A DNA stretch of 64,000 nt. Origin: Anaerolineae bacterium. GTDB taxonomy: Bacteria > Pseudomonadota > Alphaproteobacteria > DSM-16000 > Inquilinaceae. Positions 34,205 to 42,320 of this stretch are shown piece after piece. The position numbers were made by a program, and so were the translations under genes. The stretch lies in the NCBI GenBank assembly GCA_028285185.1, contig JANQQD010000065.1, positions 40,555 through 104,554 on the forward strand, in the 5' to 3' direction. Position 1 is the stretch's first letter. Every line of letters starts with the position of its first letter. The notes beneath the pieces were generated by a model that was not told where the DNA came from, ran no database searches, and saw only the letters and a program-made list of their open reading frames with translations.

Positions 34205-35059
34205 CGGTGCTCCAGCGCCCTCGACTGCGCCGTTGCCCTTCGACCGGCCCCGCGACTTGCTCGGCCTTTTTGCCTCTTCCTCTTTCTCGCGACCGCGCCG
34301 CACGATTTCCTCTTCGTACCAAGCCAAGAGTTCCTCGCTTTCCAAGTCATGGCAGACGGGACTGGCTATCGCCTCATCCTGGGTTTGCATGCCGCCCTCG
34401 GACACGATCGCCTTCCAGTTGGGCTCGTGTTCATCGACAATGTCCCACAGGCCATAGTTGCCGTGGCCCTTCTGCTGCCGGAAATCGCCTACGCCCATAA
34501 TGAAGCCAGCGTTCGTCAGGAGCGCCGATATGGTCTGCGCCGTGAGGATAGGTTTCACGAACCGGATCGTGACTTGCGTTGCCCACCTGTTCAGAATGGC
34601 TCGCGTCCGGATGTCTGGTGTTCGCGCCTGATCGGCTTGCCTGACCACGGACATAAACAGCCGCGGAGTTCCCCAAACTGGAACGGTCTCGTCGGCAACG
34701 TAGGTGAGCCGACCAGTTGCGGCCTTTGTCGCTTTGCCCGGGACGTCGATAGCAACGTCGGAGATCGCACGCTTGAAGCATGTCGAAGGCAGGTAAAGAC
34801 GCGTCGGGTAATTGGAGCCGACCCGCACCCTGTACATCGAGTTCCGGAATTCCGACACCGGGTCGTGCTTCAGATTAACCGCCTTTTCTGAGGCATTTAG
34901 CTTGCCCCGAGGCAACAGCAGTTCCCGTTTCGCCTTCTCCGAAACAGCGTTGTAAATCAGCGGCGTCCGGCCAAGTATCCGGTAAGTCACCTCGCCCTGC
35001 TCAAGACGCACGACGTCGATGGTGACGGTCTCGTCCTGCTTTTTCGGTGTCCGTGCCAT
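34199..35059 (-). CDS. Conserved phage protein with RAMP/Cas7-like features
   Basis: Encodes 286 residues from ATG 35059, preceded by AAGGAG at good spacing. I recognise the family from other proteobacterial prophages, always unannotated: an early ILGRTPLIYNAVSEKA segment, LPRGKLNASEKAVNLKHDP, RLYLPSTCFKRAI, TPDIRTRAIL and late AGFIMGVGDFRQQKGHGNYG. The strand-helix layout and the late Gly-rich loop recall RAMP (Cas7/Csm3-type) RNA-binding folds; this is my inference. The C-terminal ~45 residues are charged and disordered. It directly precedes the pentamer arrays. Function unknown. Confidence 0.8.
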   Translation of the reverse strand: MARTPKKQDETVTIDVVRLEQGEVTYRILGRTPLIYNAVSEKAKRELLLPRGKLNASEKAVNLKHDPVSEFRNSMYRVRVGSNYPTRLYLPSTCFKRAISDVAIDVPGKATKAATGRLTYVADETVPVWGTPRLFMSVVRQADQARTPDIRTRAILNRWATQVTIRFVKPILTAQTISALLTNAGFIMGVGDFRQQKGHGNYGLWDIVDEHEPNWKAIVSEGGMQTQDEAIASPVCHDLESEELLAWYEEEIVRRGREKEEEAKRPSKSRGRSKGNGAVEGAGAPA

Positions 35060-35090
35060 GATGATCTGCTCCTTTCGCTCGTGACTGCGT

Positions 35091-35558
35091 TCACGCCGTC
35101 GCCTGCGGCGTCGAAACCCGGGTTGTGATCTCTCTTGCGATGGCGTCGATGCGCTCGACCTGGTCATCAACACCCAGGACCGCTGCTATCGCCTTAGCGC
35201 GCTGAACAGCCGCGACGACGCGCTCCATCTCGTTGACGATCGCGGCGCGCGCTTGGTCCGCTTCTGTGCGGACGTTCGCGATGTTGCGGTATCCGGCGGC
35301 CTTGGCGTCCGCTTCCGGATCCCGGACGTAGGAGGGAACGCGGACATCGATCTTGTGGACGGTGTGAATGACCCGAACGCTCCTGATGAGCGCGCGGGCC
35401 TCATCCAACCGACGCAATCGCGCGGCCTCCGTGTCGTCCCAGGTGAAGTGCCGGTGTAGCGGACTGTTGGGTTCCCGCGCCGCTAGGACGACGTCCTCTG
35501 GCAGGAGTCTTCCGTCGTCACGCTCAAGCGCCTTGAGCGCTATGGCCACATCGGTCAT
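35091..35558 (-). CDS. Conserved phage protein of unknown function, partner of the RAMP-like gene
   Basis: Encodes 155 residues. LPEDVVLAAREPNSPLHRHFTWDDTEAARLRRLDEARALIRS (~residues 18-60) is a well conserved phage segment, followed by a strand (DVRVPSYVRDP) and a long C-terminal helix (ANVRTEADQARAAIVNEMERV...). It lies one gene upstream of the RAMP-like protein and, in my memory of related prophages, travels with it. No function known. Confidence 0.8.
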   Translation of the reverse strand: MTDVAIALKALERDDGRLLPEDVVLAAREPNSPLHRHFTWDDTEAARLRRLDEARALIRSVRVIHTVHKIDVRVPSYVRDPEADAKAAGYRNIANVRTEADQARAAIVNEMERVVAAVQRAKAIAAVLGVDDQVERIDAIAREITTRVSTPQATA

Positions 35559-35818
35559 CAGTCCTTCCTCCTCACCACGAGTTGGTCCGTCTGTTCCGGG
35601 CCGCTTCCATCGTCGGGTTTCGTCAACTTCCGCCGGCGCTTGACCCGCTTGCAGAGGCCAGGGTCGCGCGCGATGCAGTCGGTCCTTCTCCCGCGAACTG
35701 TGGCATCACCGGACCGCAGCATCCGTTTGCAGACGCGGCACCTGACCTGGTCTTCTGGCGACCACTTCGCCGGCGTCGGCGCTGCCCGCATCAGCCGTCT
35801 GAGCGCGGCCGCCGTCAT
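35558..35818 (-). CDS. Small zinc-binding phage protein
   Basis: Encodes 86 residues from ATG 35818 (ATGA overlap with the upstream gene). Cys pairs CRVCKRML (~27) and later CIARDPGLC (~48-56), followed by basic KRVKRRRKL, suggest a zinc knuckle with nucleic-acid contacts. The last ~20 residues are low-complexity. Confidence 0.65.
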   Translation of the reverse strand: MTAAALRRLMRAAPTPAKWSPEDQVRCRVCKRMLRSGDATVRGRRTDCIARDPGLCKRVKRRRKLTKPDDGSGPEQTDQLVVRRKD

Positions 35819-36123
35819 GCCTGCGGTTCCCCGTCTGCGAGAAGCCGGTTGCGGATCGCCGCCGTATGACCTGCGAGGGCGGGATCGGCCTGCAGCAGGT
35901 GCGCAACCCGTGCTACGGCATTCCTTACCGTCGTGTGATCTCGCCGGCCGAAGGCAATGCCGATCTGCCCTAAACTGCACAGCGTCAGTTCCCGCGCCAG
36001 GTACATCGCGACTTGGCGCGGTCGGGCGATGTGGCGCGCCCGGCTCTTGCCGTCCATGGTGCCGCTTTCGACACCGAATTCGGAGGCCGCAGCCCTCTTT
36101 ATTGCCTCAATGGTGGGGATCAT
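35815..36123 (-). CDS. Stand-alone DnaA domain IV (DnaA-box binding) protein
   Basis: Encodes 102 residues from ATG 36123 (ATGA overlap). ARPRQVAMYLARELTLCSLG followed by QIGIAFGRRDHTTVRNAV is the DnaA C-terminal DNA-binding domain with the GRRDHTTV signature that contacts DnaA boxes. There is no AAA+ domain. Such proteins are frequent in alphaproteobacterial prophages and probably bind the phage origin or DnaA boxes of the host, competing with DnaA or recruiting replication proteins. Confidence 0.9.
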   Translation of the reverse strand: MIPTIEAIKRAAASEFGVESGTMDGKSRARHIARPRQVAMYLARELTLCSLGQIGIAFGRRDHTTVRNAVARVAHLLQADPALAGHTAAIRNRLLADGEPQA

Positions 36124-36692
36124 CGGGCACCGCCAGTCGCGGCGTTGCCAGGCCCAAGAAGTCCCTTCCGCGCCGCGGCGATCGCCCGCTCGAGGTCTTC
36201 CGGCGACGCCTGTTCCCCCGCCAGCAAATCGGCTTCGCGCCCGTACTTCACCGCCCCCCAGAGCGTGTTGCGAACCTTCCATGTCTCCCCCCAAAGCGCC
36301 GGCAGGCAGTCCAGCACAGCCCTAGGGAGGGGATAGCTCGTGTACTGCGCTTTGGTCATCGCGTCCCGTACGGCACTTGCCAACGCCCACGCAGGCAGGT
36401 GACCGAGCGCGTCACGATAGACACGCGTCAGTGCCTCAATGTCGCCCCTGACCCCGAAGGCCCGGCCCCATTCGGCGACCGCGTCCATCACCTGCGCGAA
36501 CTCGACAGCGTCAGTCGGGCGGAGCTTCGTCTCGATCTGCTTCAACAACGCGGAAATCGCCGTCAACGATATCCCCGGCGGAAGCACCCGGTCGTGCGTC
36601 GCGCTGCTGACCCGGATGTACGGGATCATCGAGACCCAATCCGGCCATGATGGCGCGACGATCGTCTTCGGCAGTGCGGACAGGCTTTCCAT
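36120..36692 (-). CDS. Early phage replication-module protein
   Basis: Encodes ~190 residues from ATG 36692 (ATGs at 36707 and 36629 are alternatives). Helical sequence with AISALLKQIETKLRP, YRDALGHLPAWALASAVRDAM and YPLPRAVLDCLPALW, the form of alphaproteobacterial phage proteins next to the replication initiator, possibly a helicase-loader-like partner (inference from position). It overlaps the replication protein frame by up to 182 bp. Confidence 0.65.
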   Translation of the reverse strand: MESLSALPKTIVAPSWPDWVSMIPYIRVSSATHDRVLPPGISLTAISALLKQIETKLRPTDAVEFAQVMDAVAEWGRAFGVRGDIEALTRVYRDALGHLPAWALASAVRDAMTKAQYTSYPLPRAVLDCLPALWGETWKVRNTLWGAVKYGREADLLAGEQASPEDLERAIAAARKGLLGPGNAATGGAR

Positions 36693-37509
36693 GGCGGATC
36701 GCTCCATGTGGTGGGCCGGCAGGAGGGTCCAGTTCGTCTTCCCAACAGCCCTCGTTAAGCCAGGTCGCGGGGTAGGGGATGAAGCGGCTCTCCGTGCCCT
36801 GCGAGCGCCAACCTTCAAGCGAGACGGTGAGCCCCCGCCGCAGTTGCTCCGGTGACGCCCTTGCCAGCGCCTTCCGGTACGCCCGCACTGCCGCCTGCTT
36901 GGCTTTCTTGCGTGGGTACGCCTGCCACCAATCGTCGAACCCGGCTGGCATCGCGTCGGATGTCAGCGAACGCGAGCGTGAGCGAGTCACCGAAGGTGAC
37001 GACTCTGGTTCGGGTTCGGGTTCGGGTTCGGGTTCGGGTTCGGGGGGCGGTTTTGCGTCAAACGCGGGATGGGCTTTCGATAGCCTATCGATTGTGTTGT
37101 CGATCAGGTCCTTGCTGGTTTTCCAGGATCTATCGCTAAGTTCCTTGAAAAGATGTAGCTTTTCGCGGCAATCCGGCAGCTTCGAAGCAATCTTGATCGC
37201 CCCCAATGCGTGCTTCGGGTTGGTGAAGGGGTCGTGTTCGAGGAAATCGATGATCCTGACCATGTCCTCCTGTCGATCGAACGCGATCAGATTGACTTCG
37301 CATAGGCTATCGAGACGCGTTCGAATGGCTCTCTCGGTCCAGCCGAGATCGGTTGCTGCGTATCCGATGGGCAGCGCGAAGCACCCGACGCTGTTGTTGT
37401 GAACGCACGTGTGGAGGTAGATGTAGAGCAGGCGCTCGCGATCATCCTGCAGCCGCTTGAACTTCTTGGAGCGCCAAATGGTCGTTGCGATCTTGCCGTA
37501 ATCCCGCAC
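36511..37509 (-). CDS. Phage replication initiator-like protein
   Basis: Encodes 332 residues. An N-terminal winged-helix region (DYGKIATTIWRSKKFKRL, then YAATDLGWTERAIRTRLDSL) is followed by a disordered Glu-Pro repeat (~159-172) and a C-terminal domain with GFDDWWQAYPRKKAKQAAVRAYRKAL, the DnaT/primosome-type motif found in replication proteins. It likely binds the phage origin and loads the host helicase. Confidence 0.85.
   Translation of the reverse strand: MRDYGKIATTIWRSKKFKRLQDDRERLLYIYLHTCVHNNSVGCFALPIGYAATDLGWTERAIRTRLDSLCEVNLIAFDRQEDMVRIIDFLEHDPFTNPKHALGAIKIASKLPDCREKLHLFKELSDRSWKTSKDLIDNTIDRLSKAHPAFDAKPPPEPEPEPEPEPEPESSPSVTRSRSRSLTSDAMPAGFDDWWQAYPRKKAKQAAVRAYRKALARASPEQLRRGLTVSLEGWRSQGTESRFIPYPATWLNEGCWEDELDPPAGPPHGAIRHGKPVRTAEDDRRAIMAGLGLDDPVHPGQQRDARPGASAGDIVDGDFRVVEADRDEAPPD
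37007..37042. repeat. GGTTCG hexanucleotide repeat
   Basis: Six perfect tandem GGTTCG units, in frame within the replication protein and coding for Glu-Pro repeats on the minus strand. Length changes would keep the frame. Confidence 0.9.
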
Positions 37510-37580
37510 GGCTCATGTCTCCATCAACGACGCTGAATGCGCCGGCACGAAGTTTTCGGAGATGATGGGTGAGCGGGGCA

Positions 37581-39245
37581 TCACAGCAGTGCCCCTGTGG
37601 TGGCCGCTGCAGTCGCTGTCGCGTCCTGCTGGGCCCAGATCTCCGCCGGCAGGTTGGCGCGCAGCAGCGCCGCGGCTGGATAGGGCGAGACGCTATTGCC
37701 GCAGCACGCGATCTGCGCGGTCTTAGTCAGCGGCTTGCCCTCAAACTCGGGGTCGATGACGTAGGAGTCGGGGAACCCTTGGGCCCGGAAGAGTTCGCGC
37801 GGGGTCAGCATCCGCATGCCGATGTCGGCGATCTCGTAATCTGTGCCTTCGATCGTGACGACGCCGAAGCGGTCCTTCGACAGAACCGTGTGCAACGGGT
37901 CGCGCGGATCCTGGCCGCCGCCAGTGCCGTAGTACTTCATCAGGAACGCCCGCACTTCGCCGAAATGCACGCCACCCCTCTGGCCGCCCGCACAGATGGT
38001 CGGCACCGGTCGGCGGTGGTCACGACCGTCCTGGTGTTGGCGCATGACGAACAGGTGGCTGGTCACCAGCGCCTGCTGCGTACCCCTCGAGGTGATGGTG
38101 CTGACCGGTTGCCCCATTTGCCGCCCGGTCACGTGGTTGCCGTTGTGCTGGGCCATAAAGGCGGCGACGAGCGCATGCTTCTGGCCACCCGCAACGACAG
38201 TGCCGAGCGGGCGATCGAGGTCCAGCGACCGCGGCGCCTGACCCGCACGCTCGCCATAGCCGGTCTGGATGAGGGTAGGCGCCAGCAAACCGAATTCGTT
38301 GGAACCAACGACCGTGCCTAACGGCTCTTCCAAGCTGTGCTCGCCGCGTCCACGCTTGCGCCCGTTCTTGCATCGCTCACCGTGCGCGACGCGGACCACA
38401 GACGGCGCCACCAACGCCAATTCGCCCCGGTGCGCAGCCGTTATGGTCCTGAGCGGCTCATCGATAGGATGGACGCGCGTGTCGCCGGGATGCGTCACCG
38501 GGACGATGAACGGATCCGGGGAGTCGAGAACGAATCGGCGGATGCCACGCGCGATCCGGGCCTGCGTCGCCTCAGCCAGAGGTCGCTTGCGCTCGAAGAT
38601 CGATGGGCACGGTATCGACCAGTCGATGATCTCGGCCGCCGTCCGATAGGGGGCGAGGCCGGGCCCATGGGTCGGCGCTGGCCAAACGATCGGCTGACCG
38701 TCACAGCGCGCCACGACGAACAGGCGCTTTCGGATCGTCGGCGCGCCGTAGTCGCAGGCCGCCAGCTCGCGCCACTCGACCCGATAGCCGAGCTTCTTCA
38801 GACCTTTCACCCAGCGGCGGAACGTCAACCCACGCTGAACTGGGCAAGGCCGTCCGTCTTCCAGCAGCGGCCCCCAGTCGCGGAACTCGGCGACGTTCTC
38901 CAGGCATATCACGGCTGGCTGAGCGCGCTGCGCCCAGAGAACAACGACCCAAGCCAGGTCGCGGATGTGGCGCTTCAGCGGCACGCCGCCTTTGGCCCGA
39001 GAATGGTGCGTGCAATCGGGGCTGAACCAGGCCAGCGCGATCGGCCCGCGCTTGCGGATGTCCGCCGGATCGACCTGATAGATGTTCTGGCAAAAGTGCT
39101 CGGTTTCCGGGTGGTTCGCCCGGTGCATTTGCAGAGCCTTCGGATCGTGGTTGATCGCGATGTCGGGCGATCGGCCCAGCGCCCATTCGATGGCCAGCGA
39201 GGCGCCCCCACCGCCGGCGAAGTTGTCGACGATCAGCCCGCCCAT
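37581..39245 (-). CDS. DNA (cytosine-5) methyltransferase
   Basis: Encodes 554 residues from ATG 39245. The SAM motif DNFAGGGGAS (7-16), motif IV FSPDC (74-78; the canonical PPC is replaced, but the Cys nucleophile is kept), ENV (116-118) and a motif VIII-like APTIRKRLFVVA near 167 are present. The C-terminal half is a long target-recognition region with repeated PLGTVV/PVSTITS/PLRTITA elements, then ELFRAQGFP and GNSVSP. It protects phage DNA from restriction. Confidence 0.93.
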   Translation of the reverse strand: MGGLIVDNFAGGGGASLAIEWALGRSPDIAINHDPKALQMHRANHPETEHFCQNIYQVDPADIRKRGPIALAWFSPDCTHHSRAKGGVPLKRHIRDLAWVVVLWAQRAQPAVICLENVAEFRDWGPLLEDGRPCPVQRGLTFRRWVKGLKKLGYRVEWRELAACDYGAPTIRKRLFVVARCDGQPIVWPAPTHGPGLAPYRTAAEIIDWSIPCPSIFERKRPLAEATQARIARGIRRFVLDSPDPFIVPVTHPGDTRVHPIDEPLRTITAAHRGELALVAPSVVRVAHGERCKNGRKRGRGEHSLEEPLGTVVGSNEFGLLAPTLIQTGYGERAGQAPRSLDLDRPLGTVVAGGQKHALVAAFMAQHNGNHVTGRQMGQPVSTITSRGTQQALVTSHLFVMRQHQDGRDHRRPVPTICAGGQRGGVHFGEVRAFLMKYYGTGGGQDPRDPLHTVLSKDRFGVVTIEGTDYEIADIGMRMLTPRELFRAQGFPDSYVIDPEFEGKPLTKTAQIACCGNSVSPYPAAALLRANLPAEIWAQQDATATAAATTGALL

Positions 39246-39247
39246 GA

Positions 39248-39613
39248 TCAGCCGGCCTCCCGACCGTAGGCGTCGACCTCGTTCTGCATCGCTTCGATGA
39301 GCCGCCTCAACGTCGGCCGACTCTGGACGAACGGGTGGACGATGCTCTTTTGCTGGCGCACCTCGCCGAAACCGGCGGTGAACTCCGCGTCGGTCAGGGT
39401 CCCTTTCAGCCGGTTGCACGTGTAGCAGGCGGCCGCAACGTCATGCGGCGTGCGTCCGTCGGGGGGAGGCCTGAAGCGCGATCTGGGGCGTTTGTGCTCG
39501 ATCGTCGCCGTGTTCGGCACTCCGAACTCCAGGGTCATCGGCCGGCCGCAGAGGTAGCAGCGGCCTTCTTGATCGAGGAAGAGCCGCCGGATCTTGCGCG
39601 AGCGCTGGGTCAC
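39248..39613 (-). CDS. HNH endonuclease
   Basis: Encodes 121 residues from a GTG at 39613 overlapping the upstream stop (GTGA). CYLCGRPM (~19), TIEHKRPRSR with EH (~37), and AAACYTCNRLKG (~60) fit the HNH/CxxC type. It sits in the methyltransferase cluster and may be a homing-like or partner nuclease. Confidence 0.88.
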   Translation of the reverse strand: MTQRSRKIRRLFLDQEGRCYLCGRPMTLEFGVPNTATIEHKRPRSRFRPPPDGRTPHDVAAACYTCNRLKGTLTDAEFTAGFGEVRQQKSIVHPFVQSRPTLRRLIEAMQNEVDAYGREAG

Positions 39614-40041
39614 TGCGAGGGCCACTGCACGGGCATGTCGAGCCCGAACACCGGTTTGCCAGAACCGCGGAATTCTCCGATTTCGTGCACAACGCCCACG
39701 CTGTCCGCCCAGCCGGGCAGTTTCGCCACGATCAGCGAGGTCGCCGCCAGCATCAGCGGCCCGTCCACGCGCAGCCAGACGCCATGGTCCAGCGGGTCGA
39801 TACGGCCGCGCACGGCGATAGGGTGCGTGTGCGCGATCGGGCAATAGATGTTCAGCCCGCCACGGATCAGCGACGCCGCGACCGCGCACGCGTCTTCCCA
39901 CGCCGGCTCGATGCCCTCCGGATACTTGGAGTACGGCGTCGCGAGATAGGCGAAGCCGCCGAGAGCCGCGATCTCACTTGGATCGAACGCTCGGAGACTA
40001 CCGAGGGTCGTCGCGGCGTGTTGCTCATTAGCTTGCGTCAT
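39610..40041 (-). CDS. DUF1937-type nucleoside 2-deoxyribosyltransferase-like protein
   Basis: Encodes 143 residues. AYLATPYSKYPEG near 31-43, the IYCPIAHTHPI segment, HGVWLRVDGPLML, and SVGVVHEIGEFRGSGKPVFGL match the DUF1937/NDT-like fold, which handles nucleosides. A role in phage nucleotide or base-modification metabolism beside the methyltransferases is inference. It overlaps both neighbours by 4 bp. Confidence 0.85.
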   Translation of the reverse strand: MTQANEQHAATTLGSLRAFDPSEIAALGGFAYLATPYSKYPEGIEPAWEDACAVAASLIRGGLNIYCPIAHTHPIAVRGRIDPLDHGVWLRVDGPLMLAATSLIVAKLPGWADSVGVVHEIGEFRGSGKPVFGLDMPVQWPSQ

Positions 40042-41087
40042 GACGCCTCCATCACGGTCTCAGCGAGCAGCGGTGCGTCACCGGTGATCCGACGCTTGGC
40101 CATCTCGCAGTACTGGGGATTGAGCTCGATCAGGATCGAATCCCGGGCCAGTCTTTCAGCGACAAGCCCTACGGTTCCTGCACCGCCGAACGGGTCGATC
40201 ACGACGCCGTCGTCCGGGCATCCGAGCAAGATGCACCGCTCGACGAGTGCGGGAGGAAATGTCGCGAAATGCGCCTCAGCGGTGGGCACCGTCGGTATCG
40301 TCCAGACGCTGCGCGCGTTGCGGTGTGTCTGCTCTCCAGTCTTGGCATAGTCGCGCCACTTCTGAAGGGCAGTGTGCGGAGCATGAATGCCGCCAGAGTG
40401 TTCAACGCCCTCGTAGCGTCGGAGAGATCCAATGCGACGGTTGAAGGTACCAACCTCTCCGTTCGCCGGCAGCGTCTGCCCGTCATTCCGTCGCGGGTGC
40501 GCGTCGCCGGTGACGGGTTCGCGAAACGCATCCTGGTCGTAGAAGTAGGTCGCCGACTTCGTCAGCAGGAACAGCTTCTCATGCGCCGTTGTCGGTCGAT
40601 CGGTGACGCTTTCCGGAAGCGGGTTCGGCTTGTGCCAGACGATCTCCTGGCGGACCCACCATCCGGCTTCCTGCAACAGGATCGCCAGGCGCGATGCCGC
40701 CAAGCATAGGTCTTTCGGCTTGAGGTTCGAATCCCTTGCCCGACCCGTACCCGACGCGATCTTGGGATGGTTGGTGATGCTGTTCCGACGCGACCCGCTT
40801 TTCGCCGGTACCTCTCTCTTACCTTGTGCGCCCCAGCTACCGGCGAACATGTCGCCGTAGTTCAGCCAAAGCGTGCCGTCGGCGCGAAGCACACGGCGTA
40901 CCTCTTCGAACACAGCCACCAACGCTGACAGGTGCCCGCCAAGCGTCGCCTCAAGCCCAATTTGTCCGTCCACCTGATAGTCCCGCAGGTGCCAATATGG
41001 TGGCGACGTGACCACGCTGTGCACGCTCTCTGCCGGCAGCGTCGGCAGGATCTGGCGGCAGTCGCCTTGGAGGATGCGAACGGTCAC
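40038..41087 (-). CDS. Site-specific DNA methyltransferase (SPPY type)
   Basis: Encodes 349 residues. The catalytic motif TSPPYW (27-32) comes before the SAM-binding DPFGGAGTVGL (~305-315), the beta-class order. SPPY is usual for N4-cytosine or some N6-adenine enzymes. GLEATLGGHLSALVAVFEEVRRVL and the DGTLWLNYGD segment are conserved. It modifies phage DNA. Together with its neighbours it gives three different chemistries. Confidence 0.92.
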   Translation of the reverse strand: MTVRILQGDCRQILPTLPAESVHSVVTSPPYWHLRDYQVDGQIGLEATLGGHLSALVAVFEEVRRVLRADGTLWLNYGDMFAGSWGAQGKREVPAKSGSRRNSITNHPKIASGTGRARDSNLKPKDLCLAASRLAILLQEAGWWVRQEIVWHKPNPLPESVTDRPTTAHEKLFLLTKSATYFYDQDAFREPVTGDAHPRRNDGQTLPANGEVGTFNRRIGSLRRYEGVEHSGGIHAPHTALQKWRDYAKTGEQTHRNARSVWTIPTVPTAEAHFATFPPALVERCILLGCPDDGVVIDPFGGAGTVGLVAERLARDSILIELNPQYCEMAKRRITGDAPLLAETVMEAS

Positions 41088-41662
41088 CCGCAGGCCTCCA
41101 CGGCTTCGAACTTACCGACCTCGTTGCCCCAGGCCTCGAAGCCGTCGCGCTGCTGGCGGGCGAAGAGCTCGCACCGGCGCTGACCCTCGGTGAGCGCGAT
41201 CAGGTCGTCATAGGCTTTGTCGGGCTTGCGGCTGTGCTCGCGGACGGGCGCCACGACGAGGTTTCGCACGGAGTTGCTGGTTAAACGCGGCTCGCCGATA
41301 GCCCCAATGAGGAAGAGTTCCGCAGCGCTTCGGAGCACATACCCGGTGCCAAACTGCCAAGCACGATCCGCGCGGCTCCGCTTCGCCCAAGCTCCGGCCG
41401 TGATGAACTTAAACCGCCACGCCGCCATGACCTCGATTGCCACCGGCAGCATCGGTGCTGTTGCCCACAGCCAGAGCAGGCAATCACCGCGCGCCAGCAT
41501 GTGGACCGGCAGCGCCTTCAACTCATCGAGGTTCATCGTGTCGTAGTGGCGGGCAGCAGATTTGCCGGCGCCCTTGTCGCTCCAGAGCATGTAGCGCCAC
41601 GGCGGATCCGCCATGATGGCGCCGTATGCCAGAGGGGTGAGGTCGCCGAAGGGCCAGGTCAT
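41084..41662 (-). CDS. MT-A70 family N6-adenine methyltransferase
   Basis: Encodes 192 residues. The catalytic DPPW (19-22) is followed by HYDTMNLDELKALPV, LWLWATAPML, and the EHSRKPDKAYDDLIAL motif characteristic of MT-A70 enzymes in phages and islands. The likely product is N6-methyladenine in phage DNA. Coupled by ATGA to both neighbours. Confidence 0.93.
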   Translation of the reverse strand: MTWPFGDLTPLAYGAIMADPPWRYMLWSDKGAGKSAARHYDTMNLDELKALPVHMLARGDCLLWLWATAPMLPVAIEVMAAWRFKFITAGAWAKRSRADRAWQFGTGYVLRSAAELFLIGAIGEPRLTSNSVRNLVVAPVREHSRKPDKAYDDLIALTEGQRRCELFARQQRDGFEAWGNEVGKFEAVEACG

Positions 41663-41985
41663 GCTGCGACCTTCCTCGCGCGCGTACCACGCCGACGCAC
41701 CGTCTCGCCTGCTTTGCGGACAGCGTTGATGACGGTTTGCTCGGCGATCGGAAGACGTTCCGCGATGAGTCTGGCCGTTAGCCCGTCGTCGACGTAGAGG
41801 CGGACCGCGGTCTCACGGATTAGGGGATCGTCTGCGGCACACTGGACGCGTGCGAATCCAGCTTCGCGGCACCATCGGGCTACAGTTCGATCAGGGACAC
41901 GCGTCTGAGCCCCTATCGCCGATACCTTCCAGCCTCTCGCGCGAAGGCTGACGGCGAGGTCCCTGATTTCTGCGGCGTACCTCAT
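41659..41985 (-). CDS. HTH DNA-binding protein
   Basis: Encodes 108 residues from ATG 41985 (ATGA with the GcrA-like gene). Two helix-turn-helix-like units: AVSLRARGWKVSAIGAQTRVPDRTVARWCREAG and AVRLYVDDGLTARLIAERLPIAEQTVINAVRKAG, resembling homeodomain-like or resolvase-type HTHs. A regulator of the early region, or a partner of the methyltransferases, is possible. Confidence 0.75.
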   Translation of the reverse strand: MRYAAEIRDLAVSLRARGWKVSAIGAQTRVPDRTVARWCREAGFARVQCAADDPLIRETAVRLYVDDGLTARLIAERLPIAEQTVINAVRKAGETVRRRGTRARKVAA

Positions 41986-42320
41986 GCCGCCCTCTCTCGC
42001 GGGGCGTAGACGCGTCGGCGATGGTCCTCGCACCATGGGTAGCCTGGCACGCAGGGCGCACCGCAGAAGCTCCATTCGCCCTTCTGTCTCGGGTCCCCGT
42101 CGATCCATCTGCATCCGTCGGGGTTGCGATCGATCTGCTGTGGCGGGGGCGGCTTCTTCGCTGCCCTTGCCGCGCGGCGCGCATCACCGAGTTTTCGATT
42201 GACGATGCCGGCGACGACATTGCGGCTGCAACCTATCGTCTCGCCGATCTCGCGAAACGAGAGTCCCTTCTCCGCCAATTCGAGGATCCGCGCGTTCCGC
42301 TCGGCCAATGTGGCGGTCAT
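41982..42320 (-). CDS. GcrA-like cell-cycle regulator homologue
   Basis: Encodes 112 residues. An N-terminal HTH (ILELAEKGLSFREIGETIGCSRNVVAGIVNR) and a C-terminal zinc-binding CRWIDGDP...FCGAPCVPGYPWCEDHRRRVY correspond to GcrA of Caulobacter, which binds sigma70 holoenzyme at methylated GANTC promoters. A phage copy beside DNA methyltransferases could steer host promoters or its own. It is shorter than host GcrA. Confidence 0.85.
   Translation of the reverse strand: MTATLAERNARILELAEKGLSFREIGETIGCSRNVVAGIVNRKLGDARRAARAAKKPPPPQQIDRNPDGCRWIDGDPRQKGEWSFCGAPCVPGYPWCEDHRRRVYAPRERAA

Noticed and set aside
37007..37042. Phase-variation tract
   Set aside because: The unit is 6 bp, so slippage would only add or remove Glu-Pro pairs without switching the gene off.
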